64,000 bases of DNA from Variovorax sp. DXTD-1 (GCF_003984625.1 NZ_RWKH01000013.1:98221-162220), one strand, 5' to 3'; shown: positions 1 to 8,264, counted from the first letter of the stretch. Translations and numbers: made by a program. Notes: a model not told the origin generated them from the sequence alone.

Positions 1-8
1 AGGCTCAT
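1..8 (-). CDS. First codons of a gene leaving the left edge
   Basis: On the minus strand an ATG occupies positions 8 to 6 and overlaps the puuE stop codon as ATGA. This is the same coupling arrangement seen at many real junctions in this window. Only two codons (Met-Ser) are visible. In related purine clusters the gene next to puuE is often uraD (OHCU decarboxylase), the one step missing here, but that identity is inference only. Confidence 0.35.
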
Positions 9-976
9 GGTCGGCTTCCTGAGGCGGCAGATTCGAAGGGATGCGCCTGCTTCCAGTGCCGCGCGATGTCGACGCGCCGGCAGACCCACACGCGGTCGTG
101 CTGGCCGATGTGGTCGAGAAAGCGCTGCAGCGCGGTAATGCGGCCGGGCCGCCCGAGCAGCCGGCAGTGCATGCCGATGCTCATCATCTTGGGGCTGTTG
201 TCGCCGGCGGGGTCGCCTTCGGCATAGAGCGCGTCGAAAGTGTCCTTCATGTACTGGAAGAACGGGTCGGCATGCGAGTAGCCCTGCGGCAGCGCAAAGC
301 GCATGTCGTTGCAGTCGAGCGTGTAGGGCACGATGAGCTGCGGCACCACGGTGCCGTCGGTCTTCCGCACCTTCATCCAGAAGGGCAGGTCGTCGCCGTA
401 GTAGTCGCTGTCGTATTCGAAGCCGCCGTAGTCGGCCACGAGGCGGCGGGTGCGCGGGCTGTCGCGGCCGGTGTACCAGCCGAGCGCGCGCTCGCCGGTC
501 AGCTTTTCGATCGCTTCCATGCCCAGGCGCATGTGCTCGCGCTCGGTGGCTTCGTCCAGGTTCTGGTAGTGAATCCAGCGCCAGCCGTGGCAGGCGATTT
601 CATGGCCGAGTTCCTTGAAGGCGGTGGTGAGCTCGGGGTAGCGTTCCAGCGCCATGCCCACGCCGAACACCGTGAGCGGCAGGCCGCGCTTCTCGAATTC
701 GCGCAGGATGCGCCACACGCCAGCACGCGAGCCGTACTCGTAGATGCCTTCCATGCTGATGTGCCGGTCCGGAAAGCTCGCCGGGTTGAACATTTCGGAA
801 AGGAACTGCTCGGAGCCCGCGTCGCCGTGCAGCGTGGCGTTCTCGCCGCCCTCTTCGTAGTTGAGGACGAACTGCACCGCAATGCGCGCGCCGCCAGGCC
901 ATTGGGCATGCGGCGGGTTGCGGCCGTAGCCGACGAGGTCGCGCGGGTAGGGCAGGGTGGTGTCGTAGACGGTCAT
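5..976 (-). CDS. puuE: PuuE-type allantoinase (polysaccharide deacetylase fold)
   Basis: The 323-residue product matches the PuuE family, metal-dependent cytosolic allantoinases with a NodB-like polysaccharide-deacetylase fold that are unrelated to classical AllB. It would hydrolyse allantoin to allantoate. The N-terminal block reading YGRNPP, the NYEEG segment near residue 40, H130 and H136 in the HGWRWIHY stretch, and the YTGRDSPR motif at 168-175 are characteristic. Its length fits the family's usual 300-320 residues. It lies 15 bp downstream of the GntR gene on the same strand, so the two are probably cotranscribed and controlled by the TGTATACA site at 1685-1706. Its stop codon overlaps the start of a further gene that leaves the window. 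Confidence 0.93.
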   Translation of the reverse strand: MTVYDTTLPYPRDLVGYGRNPPHAQWPGGARIAVQFVLNYEEGGENATLHGDAGSEQFLSEMFNPASFPDRHISMEGIYEYGSRAGVWRILREFEKRGLPLTVFGVGMALERYPELTTAFKELGHEIACHGWRWIHYQNLDEATEREHMRLGMEAIEKLTGERALGWYTGRDSPRTRRLVADYGGFEYDSDYYGDDLPFWMKVRKTDGTVVPQLIVPYTLDCNDMRFALPQGYSHADPFFQYMKDTFDALYAEGDPAGDNSPKMMSIGMHCRLLGRPGRITALQRFLDHIGQHDRVWVCRRVDIARHWKQAHPFESAASGSRP

Positions 977-991
977 GAGGTCAAAGGCTTT

Positions 992-1666
992 TCAGGACAG
1001 TGCAAGCGAGATGTCGTTGGTCGGAACCTTGCGGTCGAACGTGAGGTTGGCCTCGACGTGTTCCAGGTGTTCGGTCATGAGGCGCACGGCGCGCTCTTCG
1101 TCGCGGGCGGCCAGTGCCTTCACGATGTCGGCGTGCTCGTCGTTGGAGTGCTCGGCGGCGCTGGTGCTCTGGTACATGAGCGTGATGAGGGCACAGCGCG
1201 AGATCAGCTCGCCGAGTATTTGCGCCAGCACCTGGTTGCCCATGAGCTCGGCCATGCGCACGTGGAAGTCGCCCAGCAGCTCGGTGCGGCCCGAAATGTC
1301 TTCGCCCGACACGGCGGACTTTTCGAGCGCCACGTGTTCCTTCAGCGCCTTGATCTTCGCGGGCGTGACGGTGCGCACGAACTCGCGCGTCATCTCGGCC
1401 TCGAGCATTCGGCGCACCGCGAACACCTGGCGTGCCTCGTCGACCGCCGGTGCCGCCACGAAGGCACCGCGCGCGGGCTCGAGGCGAATGAGCTTGTTTT
1501 GCGACAGCTGGAACAAGGCCTGGCGCACCAGCGTGCGCGACACACCGAAGTGGTCGGCCAGCTTCTGCTCGGCCAGCTTGGTGCCGGGCTGCAGCCGGTG
1601 CTCGACGATCGCCTTGGTGAGCGCGTCGACGATCGAACGGGTGGTGGAGGACTCCATGTTTTTCAT
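992..1666 (-). CDS. GntR-family regulator (FCD type), likely purine-catabolism repressor
   Basis: The product is about 224 residues with an N-terminal winged helix-turn-helix (EQKLADHFGVSRTLVRQAL, roughly residues 32-50) and a helical C-terminal FCD ligand-binding domain. A GTG at 1696 would lengthen it, but it lies inside the TGTATACA palindrome. ATG at 1666 (MKNMESS) is therefore preferred, and ATG at 1657 is also possible. No clear Shine-Dalgarno sequence precedes either ATG. The gene shares a strand and probably a transcript with puuE and diverges from uraH. Two copies of one operator-like site, 22 bp upstream of this start and upstream of puuD, suggest autoregulation plus control of urate breakdown. 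The effector cannot be told from sequence; a ureide or urate intermediate is a guess. Confidence 0.88.
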   Translation of the reverse strand: MKNMESSTTRSIVDALTKAIVEHRLQPGTKLAEQKLADHFGVSRTLVRQALFQLSQNKLIRLEPARGAFVAAPAVDEARQVFAVRRMLEAEMTREFVRTVTPAKIKALKEHVALEKSAVSGEDISGRTELLGDFHVRMAELMGNQVLAQILGELISRCALITLMYQSTSAAEHSNDEHADIVKALAARDEERAVRLMTEHLEHVEANLTFDRKVPTNDISLALS

Positions 1667-1684
1667 GATAGACCCAAAGCCGGT

Positions 1685-1706
1685 AACTGTATACACTTTT
1701 GTCCAC
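1685..1706. promoter_or_regulatory. Candidate GntR operator, copy 1 (TGTATACA)
   Basis: The perfect palindrome TGTATACA at 1688-1695 sits in AACTGTATACACTTT followed by GTCCAC. It lies 22 bp upstream of the GntR start and 66 bp upstream of uraH. The same 15-base core plus GTCCAC recurs upstream of puuD. GTATAC-centred palindromes are typical of FCD-type GntR operators. Confidence 0.7.
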
Positions 1707-1760
1707 CGGAATTTCCCGCCCCGACCGGAACCTCAAGGTTCATCATTGAAGGAGCGCCCC

Positions 1761-2111
1761 ATGGGCCTGAGCACCCACGTACTCGACACGATGCACGGCG
1801 GCCCCGCCGCCGGCATGGAGGTGGCGCTGTACACCACCCAAGGCGACGATGCGACGCTGGTGAAGCGTTTCACGCTGAATTCGGACGGCCGCAGCGACGG
1901 GCCGCTCTACGACAACAACTCGCTCAAGGCCGGCACCTACAGGCTGGTGTTCGACGTGGCGGGTTACTTCAAGGCGCGCGGCGTGAAGCTGCCCGAGCCC
2001 AATTTCCTGAACAAGGTGTCGCTGGACTTCGGCGTGGCGCACACCGACCAGCACTACCACGTGCCGCTGCTCGTGAGCCCGTGGAGCTACTCCACGTACC
2101 GCGGCTCCTGA
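1761..2111 (+). CDS. uraH: 5-hydroxyisourate hydrolase (transthyretin-like)
   Basis: The 116-residue protein carries the hallmarks of HIU hydrolase: N-terminal GLSTHVLDT with the active-site His at residue 6, a central arginine in NSDGRSDGP, a late His pair in HTDQHYHVP (94-102), and the C-terminal YRGS tetrapeptide (113-116). It converts 5-hydroxyisourate, the PuuD product, to OHCU in the cytosol. A GGAG Shine-Dalgarno at 1751-1754 supports the ATG at 1761. It diverges from gntR-puuE and shares their operator region. The gene ends 3 bp from the convergent lipoprotein gene, so any terminator must lie inside coding sequence. Confidence 0.96.
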   Translation: MGLSTHVLDTMHGGPAAGMEVALYTTQGDDATLVKRFTLNSDGRSDGPLYDNNSLKAGTYRLVFDVAGYFKARGVKLPEPNFLNKVSLDFGVAHTDQHYHVPLLVSPWSYSTYRGS

Positions 2112-2114
2112 GGG

Positions 2115-2618
2115 TCAGTCGCCTTGCAGCTGCCCTTCGGTGAGCGTGTCGAGCTGGAAGCGCCCGCTCTTGTCCCACAGCCAGGTGTCGGTCCACGTGA
2201 CCGCGCCGAGGCGCGTGGCCGCAGGGAAGGGCGCGGCCTGCAGCACGAAGCGTTCGATCTCGGCGATGACCTCGGGCGCGTGCTTGGGCGCGCGCATCCA
2301 GTGCAGCGACACCACCTTGCCGCCGGCATCGAGGTTGACCTGCAGCGTGCCGACCGCGTACAGCAGGGGCGGCAGCTGGCCGCTGTAGATGCGCGACCTG
2401 TTGGCTTCGTAGATGTGGCGCGCGGCATCGCGGCGGTACTCGCGCGCGGTGGCGGCATTCGACGCACGGGGCAGGGCACCCGCTCCGCCGCGATCGGTCT
2501 TGACGTCGCTCAGCTGTCCCGGAACAGTGCCGGTGCTCCCGCAGCCGGCAAGCCAGAGAGCGCAAGAAAGAACGGATGCCGCCAAGGCAAGGCGACGGGG
2601 CGTAAGCTGACGATTCAT
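2115..2618 (-). CDS. Small lipoprotein with TonB-like C-terminal region
   Basis: A 167-residue predicted outer-membrane or periplasmic lipoprotein. The signal peptide ends in the lipobox LAGC with Cys26. ATG at 2618 (MNRQLTPRR) gives a clean n-region; a frame extension to 2648 does not. The mature part (YSGQLPPLLYAVGTLQVNLD, then VSLHWMRAPKH) resembles the TonB C-terminal fold found in many unassigned Burkholderiales lipoproteins. No role is assigned. It sits between uraH (convergent) and xdhC (divergent) and breaks the strand continuity of the purine genes, so it may be incidental to the pathway. Confidence 0.8.
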   Translation of the reverse strand: MNRQLTPRRLALAASVLSCALWLAGCGSTGTVPGQLSDVKTDRGGAGALPRASNAATAREYRRDAARHIYEANRSRIYSGQLPPLLYAVGTLQVNLDAGGKVVSLHWMRAPKHAPEVIAEIERFVLQAAPFPAATRLGAVTWTDTWLWDKSGRFQLDTLTEGQLQGD

Positions 2619-2671
2619 CGCCGGGTTTATACCGTGAGTCTCGTGCAACCCCGCAACCGAAGGTATCGGAA

Positions 2672-3478
2672 ATGAACGGCATGGTCGATCAATTGCTGGC
2701 GCGCCTTGCGCGCGAAGACGCGGTGCTGGTGCGCGTCGAATCGACCCAAGGATCGGCGCCGCGCGAGGCGGGCACCTGGATGGCGGTGTGGGCCGAAGGG
2801 CTCACGGGCACCATCGGCGGCGGCCAGCTCGAGTTCCAGGCCACGCAGGAAGCGCGCGAACTGCTCGCGGGCCAGCGCGCCATCGACGGCACCCAGCGCT
2901 ATCCGCTCGGCCCGAGCCTGGGCCAGTGCTGCGGCGGTGTGGTGTTTCTCTCGTACCGCCGCATCACGGCCGCCGATGCGCCCGTGTTGCAACGCGACCT
3001 GGTCGCGCAGCTCAAGCCCGTGGCGCTGTTCGGCGGCGGCCACGTGGGCGCGGCGCTCGCGCGGCTGCTGGCCACCCTGCCGTTTACCGTGCGCTGGATC
3101 GACAGCCGCGACGGCGTGTTCCCCGGGGCGCTGCCGGCGCAGATCGACACCGAGCATTCCGAGCCCGTGCAAAACGCCGTGGCCGCGCTTGCGCCGGGCA
3201 GCCGCGTGCTGATCATGAGCTTCAGCCATGCCGAAGACCTGGACATCGTCATCGCGTGCCTCAAGCGTTTGCGCACGCGCAACGACCTGCCCTACATCGG
3301 CCTGATCGGCAGCAAGACCAAGTGGGCCACCTTCAGCCATCGGCTCGAGGCGCGGGGCTTCACGCCCGAAGAACTGGCGCGCATCACCTGCCCGATCGGC
3401 GTGCCCGGCATCACCGGCAAGGAGCCGGAAGTGATTGCCGTGGCGGTGGCGGCACAGTTGTTGCAATCGCTGGGTTGA
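2672..3478 (+). CDS. xdhC: Xanthine dehydrogenase accessory protein XdhC
   Basis: The 268-residue product has the XdhC/CoxI layout. An N-terminal domain contains STQGSAPREAG (24-34) and the Cys86-Cys87 pair in GQCCGG. A Rossmann-like C-terminal domain contains ALFGGGHVGAAL (118-129). XdhC binds the molybdenum cofactor, helps its sulfuration and inserts it into the XdhB subunit. Its target here is presumably XdhAB at 20541-24622, about 17 kb away, whereas xdhC more often follows xdhB directly. Next downstream is puuD, but a 223-bp gap with its own operator-like site separates them. Confidence 0.95.
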   Translation: MNGMVDQLLARLAREDAVLVRVESTQGSAPREAGTWMAVWAEGLTGTIGGGQLEFQATQEARELLAGQRAIDGTQRYPLGPSLGQCCGGVVFLSYRRITAADAPVLQRDLVAQLKPVALFGGGHVGAALARLLATLPFTVRWIDSRDGVFPGALPAQIDTEHSEPVQNAVAALAPGSRVLIMSFSHAEDLDIVIACLKRLRTRNDLPYIGLIGSKTKWATFSHRLEARGFTPEELARITCPIGVPGITGKEPEVIAVAVAAQLLQSLG

Positions 3479-3531
3479 ACAGGGTTTTCCCGGCGGCGAC
3501 GCCTTCAAAAAAGCAAACCGCCACTTGCCAA

Positions 3532-3554
3532 AACTGTATACACTTTCAGTCCAC
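3532..3554. promoter_or_regulatory. Candidate GntR operator, copy 2 (TGTATACA)
   Basis: TGTATACA recurs at 3535-3542 within AACTGTATACACTTT followed by CAGTCCAC, matching the gntR/uraH copy over 15 straight bases. It lies 160 bp upstream of puuD. This suggests that puuD and the genes after it belong to the same regulon. Confidence 0.7.
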
Positions 3555-3650
3555 AACAAGCCGCAGCGGAGCGAGGCCCATGTCATGGAGCCTGCGTTCG
3601 CGGCACTTTCTCTGCTTACAGCGCCCGCAGTGGTGAGCAGGCTGAAGAAA

Positions 3651-3682
3651 CCCCTTGGCGGCGCCCCCACGCGCCCAAGGGG
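3651..3682 (+). other. Hairpin in the puuD leader
   Basis: CCCCTTGG (3651-3658) pairs perfectly with CCAAGGGG (3675-3682) around a GC-rich 16-base loop, ending 19 bp before the puuD ATG. There is no T run, so it is not an ordinary terminator. It would fold just upstream of the weak ribosome-binding site (GAGAGAGAG) and may affect mRNA stability or translation. Confidence 0.5.
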
Positions 3683-3701
3683 TTGAGAGAGAGCACCTCA
3701 C

Positions 3702-4907
3702 ATGGAAAGTTACTACCTCGACTGGGCCAACCTGCTGCTGCGCTGGGTCCACGTCATCACCGCGATTGCCTGGATCGGCGCCTCCTTCTACTTCGTGATG
3801 CTGGACAACAGCCTCGAGAAGCCGCAGGACCCCGAGTCGCTCGACAAGGGCGTGGGCGGCGAGCAGTGGGCCGTGCACGGCGGCGGCTTCTACAACATGC
3901 AGAAGTACGCGCTGGCGCCCAAGAAGCTGCCGGACCACCTGCACTGGTCGTACTGGGAGAGCTACAGCACATGGATCACGGGCTTTGCGCTCTTCACCAT
4001 GTCGTACCTGTGGAACGCCAGCACCTACCTGATCGACAAGAGCAAGATGGACTGGCAGCCCGGCGCGGCCATCAGCGTGGCGCTGGCCTTCTTCGTCGTG
4101 TTCTGGATGGTGTACGACGGCATCTGCCAGATCTTCGGGCGCCGCAAGCACGGCGACACCATCGTGGGCGTGCTGATCGCCATCTTCATCGTCTTCGCAA
4201 CCTGGCTTGCCTGCCAATGGTTTGCGGGCCGCGCGGCCTTCCTGCTGGTGGGCGCCATGATGGCCACCACGATGAGCGGCAATGTGTTCTTCTGGATCAT
4301 TCCGGGCCAGCGCAAGAACGTGCAGGCACTGCGCGAAGGCCGGCCGGTCGATCCGGTGCACGGGCAGCGCGGCAAGCAGCGCAGCGTGCACAACACCTAC
4401 TTCACGCTGCCGGTGCTGTTTGCCATGCTGAGCAACCACTACAGCTTTACCTACACGCACAAGTACAACTGGATCGTGCTGCTGCTCATCATGCTGGGCG
4501 GCGCGGCCATTCGCCAGTTCTTCGTGGTGCGTCATCGGTTCAAGCTCGGCAACGCGGGCAACCCGCTGCCTTACGCGCTCATCGGCATCGTGGTGCTGGG
4601 GCTCACCATCGTGTGGATGAAGCCCGAGCCGGCTGCCGCACCCGCGGCTGCCGCAGCAGCGCCCGCCGTGGCGTTCAAGGACGTGCAGAAGGTGCTCGAG
4701 CAGCGCTGCTTCATGTGCCACGGCGCGGCCACGCAAATGAAGAACGTGCGTGTCGACACGCCCGACCAGGTGGCGGCGCATGCCCAGGCCATCTACCAGC
4801 AGGTGGTGGTCACCAAGATCATGCCGATGAACAACGCAACCGGCATGACGGATGAAGAGCGCGCGCTGGTTGGCCGGTGGTTCCAGGCCGGCGCCAAGAC
4901 GAACTAG
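3702..4907 (+). CDS. puuD: Membrane urate hydroxylase PuuD with C-terminal cytochrome c
   Basis: A 401-residue integral membrane protein. About eight hydrophobic helices (roughly residues 12-310) are followed by an Ala/Pro linker and a C-terminal haem domain with CFMCH (Cys336, Cys339, His340). PuuD oxidises urate to 5-hydroxyisourate and passes electrons to the respiratory chain instead of making peroxide as UOX-type uricases do. The haem domain is expected on the periplasmic side. Length and order match the family. It has its own operator-like site and leader hairpin upstream and is followed on the same strand by glycerate kinase. Confidence 0.95.
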   Translation: MESYYLDWANLLLRWVHVITAIAWIGASFYFVMLDNSLEKPQDPESLDKGVGGEQWAVHGGGFYNMQKYALAPKKLPDHLHWSYWESYSTWITGFALFTMSYLWNASTYLIDKSKMDWQPGAAISVALAFFVVFWMVYDGICQIFGRRKHGDTIVGVLIAIFIVFATWLACQWFAGRAAFLLVGAMMATTMSGNVFFWIIPGQRKNVQALREGRPVDPVHGQRGKQRSVHNTYFTLPVLFAMLSNHYSFTYTHKYNWIVLLLIMLGGAAIRQFFVVRHRFKLGNAGNPLPYALIGIVVLGLTIVWMKPEPAAAPAAAAAAPAVAFKDVQKVLEQRCFMCHGAATQMKNVRVDTPDQVAAHAQAIYQQVVVTKIMPMNNATGMTDEERALVGRWFQAGAKTN

Positions 4908-4991
4908 GTAGAGAGACAGAAGAGATAGACCGCGGTCAAGAGAGCCGGCCGCCGTTCGCCGCACAATCGCCGGATGGAGACAAAGCAAGCC

Positions 4992-6332
4992 ATGACCGCA
5001 TCGAGCCCTTCTTTCGGCCCCACGCCCGATCCGCGCGAAGCACCGCGCGCCTTCCTCGAACATCTCTACCGCGTGGCGGTGGACCGCGCATTGCCGCTTT
5101 CCACCCTGGGTGCCCATCTGCCGAAACCGCCCAAGGGCCGCACGCTGGTGCTCGGCGCGGGCAAGGCAGGCGGCTCGATGGTGCAGGCGCTCGAAGCCCT
5201 GTGGCCGGGCGACGCGCCGCTGTCGGGCCTCGTCGTCACGCGCTACGACCACATTCCACCGCGGCCCGAAGGCGTGCCCGAGCGTATCGAACTCGTCGAA
5301 GCTGCGCACCCGGTGCCCGATGCGGCGGGGCAGCAGGCGGCGGAGCGCATCCTTGCGCTGACCCAAGGCCTTACGGCCGACGACCTGGTGCTGTGCCTCA
5401 TATCGGGCGGTGGCTCGTCGCTGCTGGTGCTGCCGGCCGAAGGCCTCACGCTGGAAGACAAGCAGCGCATCAACAAGCAATTGCTCGACAGCGGCGCGCA
5501 CATCGGCGAGATGAACTGCGTGCGCAAGCACCTTTCGCGCATCAAGGGCGGCCGGCTGGCCGCGGCCTGCGCGCCGGCGCGCGTGGTCACGCTCACCATC
5601 AGCGACGTGCCGGGCGACGATGCGGCCGTCATTGCGAGCGGCCCCACGGTTCCAGACGCCACCACCTGCGCCGAGGCGCTGGCCATCCTCGACCGCTACG
5701 GCATCGAGGTGCCGGCGCCGGTGCGCGCGCAACTCGAAAGCGGCGAACTCGAAACCCCGAAGCCGGGCGATGCGGTGTTCAACGGCCATGAAGTCCACAT
5801 GATCGCCACGCCGCAGCAGTCGCTCGAAGCCGCGGCCAAGGCGGCGCGCGAGGCCGGCATCGAGGCGCACATCCTCAGCGACGAAATCGAAGGCGAATCG
5901 CGAGAGGTCGGCAAGATGCACGCCGCGCTCGCACGGGCCGTGGCGAACCGCGGCCAGCCCTTTGCGCGGCCGTGCGTCATTCTTTCGGGCGGCGAAACCA
6001 CAGTGACCATCCGGCCGCGGCAGCCCGGGCAGGCCAAGGGCAGGGGCGGGCGTGCCGGCGAGCTTTGCATGGGCCTGGCCGGCGCGCTCATGGGCCAGCC
6101 GCAGGTGTGGGCGCTGGCGGCGGACACCGACGGTATCGACGGCGTGGAAGACAACGCGGGCGCCTTCGTCACGCCCGACACGCTGGCGCGCGCGGCCACG
6201 GCCGGCCGCAAGCTGTCGGACCACCTGGACCGCAACGATGCGTACGGCTACTTCGACGCGATCGGCGACCTCTTCGTGACCGGGCCCACGAACACCAACG
6301 TCAACGACTTTCGCGCGCTGCTGATCCTGTAG
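4992..6332 (+). CDS. Glycerate 2-kinase (TtuD/GckA, MOFRL family)
   Basis: This roughly 446-residue protein has an N-terminal glycerate-kinase domain (LVLGAGKAGGSM near residue 45, CLISGGGSSLL near 135) and a C-terminal MOFRL domain ending TNTNVNDFRALLI. It phosphorylates D-glycerate to 2-phosphoglycerate. Downstream of puuD it would let carbon from purine-derived glyoxylate enter central metabolism through tartronate semialdehyde and glycerate. The glyoxylate enzymes themselves are not in the window. ATG at 4992 has GGAG 11 bases upstream; an ATG at 4974 is in frame but lacks a visible ribosome-binding site. Older annotations call this family hydroxypyruvate reductase. Confidence 0.9.
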   Translation: MTASSPSFGPTPDPREAPRAFLEHLYRVAVDRALPLSTLGAHLPKPPKGRTLVLGAGKAGGSMVQALEALWPGDAPLSGLVVTRYDHIPPRPEGVPERIELVEAAHPVPDAAGQQAAERILALTQGLTADDLVLCLISGGGSSLLVLPAEGLTLEDKQRINKQLLDSGAHIGEMNCVRKHLSRIKGGRLAAACAPARVVTLTISDVPGDDAAVIASGPTVPDATTCAEALAILDRYGIEVPAPVRAQLESGELETPKPGDAVFNGHEVHMIATPQQSLEAAAKAAREAGIEAHILSDEIEGESREVGKMHAALARAVANRGQPFARPCVILSGGETTVTIRPRQPGQAKGRGGRAGELCMGLAGALMGQPQVWALAADTDGIDGVEDNAGAFVTPDTLARAATAGRKLSDHLDRNDAYGYFDAIGDLFVTGPTNTNVNDFRALLIL

Positions 6333-6395
6333 CAGCAGGAGGGGCCGGTTTCCCGGCGCCTGCGGGCTTCGCGAACTCGGGTTAATCTATGCACC

Positions 6396-6414
6396 CGGCG
6401 GCAAATTGCCGCCG
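6396..6414. promoter_or_regulatory. 19-bp perfect inverted repeat upstream of the semialdehyde dehydrogenase
   Basis: CGGCGGCAAATTGCCGCCG reads identically on both strands around a single central base. It lies 92 bp upstream of the dehydrogenase start. A TAATCT hexamer at 6383-6388 just before it could be a -10 element, which would place the repeat at or just past the transcription start. Operator or mRNA hairpin are both possible. Confidence 0.5.
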
Positions 6415-6506
6415 CTGTCGCAAGCGCACCTGTCGGGTGCCGCGCCGCGCACCCCAGATTTTCCCCCTTTTTTCACCATCATCCAGTCCCGAAGGAAAAG
6501 TTCGCC

Positions 6507-7949
6507 ATGACCGCCACCTACACCGACACCCGCCTGCTGATCGACAACGAATGGGTCGACGCCACCGGCGGCAAGACGCTGGACGTCGTGAACCCGGCCA
6601 CCGGCAAGGCCATCGGCAAGGTGGCGCATGCGAGCATTGCCGACCTCGACCGTGCCCTGGCCGCCGCCCAGCGCGGCTTTGAAAAATGGCGCAACACGCC
6701 CGCCAATGAGCGCGCCGCCATCATGCGCCGCGCCGCCGGCCTGATCCGCGAACGCGCCCCTGAAATCGCCAAGCTGCTCACGCAAGAGCAGGGCAAGCCG
6801 CTGGCCGAAGCCAAGGGCGAAACGCTGGCCGCCGCCGACATCATCGAATGGTTCGCCGACGAAGGCCGCCGCGTCTACGGCCGCATCGTGCCCTCGCGCA
6901 ACCTGGCTGCACAGCAACTGGTGATCAAGGAGCCGCTCGGCCCCGTCGCCGCCTTCACGCCCTGGAACTTCCCCATCAACCAGATCGTGCGCAAGCTCGG
7001 CGCCGCGCTGGCCACCGGCTGCTCGTTCCTGGTGAAGGCGCCCGAGGAAACCCCGGCATCCCCCGCCGCGCTGCTGCAGGCTTTTGTCGATGCCGGCATT
7101 CCGCCCGGCACGGTGGGCCTGGTGTTCGGCAACCCGGCCGAAATCTCGAACTACCTGATCTCGCACCCGATCATCCGCAAGGTGACCTTCACGGGCTCCA
7201 CGCCCGTCGGCAAGCAGCTGGCCGCGCTGGCCGGCGCGCACATGAAGCGCGTCACCATGGAACTGGGCGGCCACGCACCGGTCATCGTCGCTGAAGACGC
7301 CGACGTCGCCCTGGCCGTCAAGGCCGCGGGCGCCGCCAAGTTCCGCAATGCAGGCCAGGTCTGCATTTCTCCCACCCGCTTCCTGGTGCACAACAGCCTG
7401 CGCGAAGAATTCGCCCGCACGCTGGTCAAGTACACCGAAGGCCTGAAGCTCGGCGACGGCCTCGCCGAAGGCACCACCCTCGGCCCGCTCGCCAACGCAC
7501 GCCGCCTCACGGCCATGGCCCATGTGCTGGACGATGCGCGCAAGAAGGGCGCAACCATTGCAGCCGGCGGCGAACGCGTCGGCGACACGGGCAACTTCTT
7601 CGCCCCCACGGTGCTGACCGACGTGCCGCTCGATGCCGACGTGTTCAACAACGAGCCCTTCGGTCCCATCGCAGCGATCCGCGGTTTCGACACGCTCGAA
7701 GAAGCCATCACCGAAGCCAACCGCCTGCCGTTCGGCCTGGCCGGCTATGCGTTCACCAAGTCGATCAAGAACGCGCATCTGCTGAGCCAGCGGCTCGAAC
7801 TCGGCATGCTGTGGATCAACCAGCCGGCCGCACCTTCGCCGGAAATGCCGTTCGGCGGCGTGAAGGATTCGGGCTACGGCTCCGAAGGCGGCCCCGAGGC
7901 GCTCGAGGCTTACCTGAACACCAAGGCTGTTTCGATCATGAGCATCTGA
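6507..7949 (+). CDS. NAD(P)-dependent succinate-semialdehyde-type dehydrogenase
   Basis: The 480-residue aldehyde dehydrogenase has the usual elements. The cofactor region is [11 protein letters not shown], the general base is Glu252 in MELGGH, and the nucleophile is Cys286 in [11 protein letters not shown]. The C-terminal signature [16 protein letters not shown] is close to GabD/SSADH and alpha-ketoglutarate-semialdehyde dehydrogenases. It oxidises a semialdehyde to the dicarboxylate in the cytosol. Succinate semialdehyde is the most likely substrate but sequence alone does not fix it. No gabT lies nearby. It appears monocistronic, with an inverted repeat upstream and a strong intrinsic terminator 35 bp after the stop. 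Confidence 0.85.
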   Translation: MTATYTDTRLLIDNEWVDATGGKTLDVVNPATGKAIGKVAHASIADLDRALAAAQRGFEKWRNTPANERAAIMRRAAGLIRERAPEIAKLLTQEQGKPLAEAKGETLAAADIIEWFADEGRRVYGRIVPSRNLAAQQLVIKEPLGPVAAFTPWNFPINQIVRKLGAALATGCSFLVKAPEETPASPAALLQAFVDAGIPPGTVGLVFGNPAEISNYLISHPIIRKVTFTGSTPVGKQLAALAGAHMKRVTMELGGHAPVIVAEDADVALAVKAAGAAKFRNAGQVCISPTRFLVHNSLREEFARTLVKYTEGLKLGDGLAEGTTLGPLANARRLTAMAHVLDDARKKGATIAAGGERVGDTGNFFAPTVLTDVPLDADVFNNEPFGPIAAIRGFDTLEEAITEANRLPFGLAGYAFTKSIKNAHLLSQRLELGMLWINQPAAPSPEMPFGGVKDSGYGSEGGPEALEAYLNTKAVSIMSI

Positions 7950-7984
7950 GCGGTTCGCTCAGATCGCCCAGGTTTTTTTGTAAG

Positions 7985-8015
7985 GCGGCATCGCTTCGGC
8001 GGTGCCGCTTTTTTT
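7985..8015 (+). terminator. Intrinsic terminator with UUCG tetraloop
   Basis: A 10-bp stem (GCGGCATCGC at 7985-7994 with GGCGGTGCCGC closing, one G-T pair) encloses a C-UUCG-G tetraloop and is followed by seven T at 8009-8015. It is well placed to end the dehydrogenase transcript. Confidence 0.88.
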
Positions 8016-8051
8016 GTGCTGTCGTTGTTCAGGGCGGCGCACCCGCCGACG

Positions 8052-8264
8052 GGGTACCTTGCTCCGCGAATGTCCCCCGGCCTGCGGCCTCCTCCTTTAT
8101 TTCGCTGCGCAAGGCACCCCGCCAGCGGGTGCGATGCAAAGAGCGGTCGTTGATCAGCGAAGCACCAGCAGCGTGCCCAAGTGCACAGGGCATCGGGTGC
8201 TCCGCGCAGCGAAATAAAGGAGGAGGGGCGCAGCCCCGGGGGACATTCGCGGAGGGGAGTACCC
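8052..8264. repeat. Long imperfect inverted repeat, arms about 70 bp
   Basis: The left arm at 8052-8118 and right arm at 8195-8264 are reverse complements over most of their length. Shared blocks include CCGCGAATGTCCCCCGG, CTCCTCCTTTATTTCGCTGCG and GGTAC/GTACC at the outer ends. They enclose about 76 bp. The element fills most of the 300-bp gap between the convergent dehydrogenase terminator and mgtA. It carries no gene and no transposase. It has the look of a dispersed genomic palindrome, but only one copy lies in this window. Confidence 0.75.

Noticed and set aside
3546..6224. An 892-codon minus-strand frame across puuD and glycerate kinase.
   Set aside because: It is antisense to two motif-rich genes and His/Arg-rich with no family. 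It is a shadow of GC-biased third positions.
8052..8264. The inverted repeat as an insertion sequence or MITE.
   Set aside because: No transposase, terminal duplication or second copy is visible. It was kept only as a repeat.
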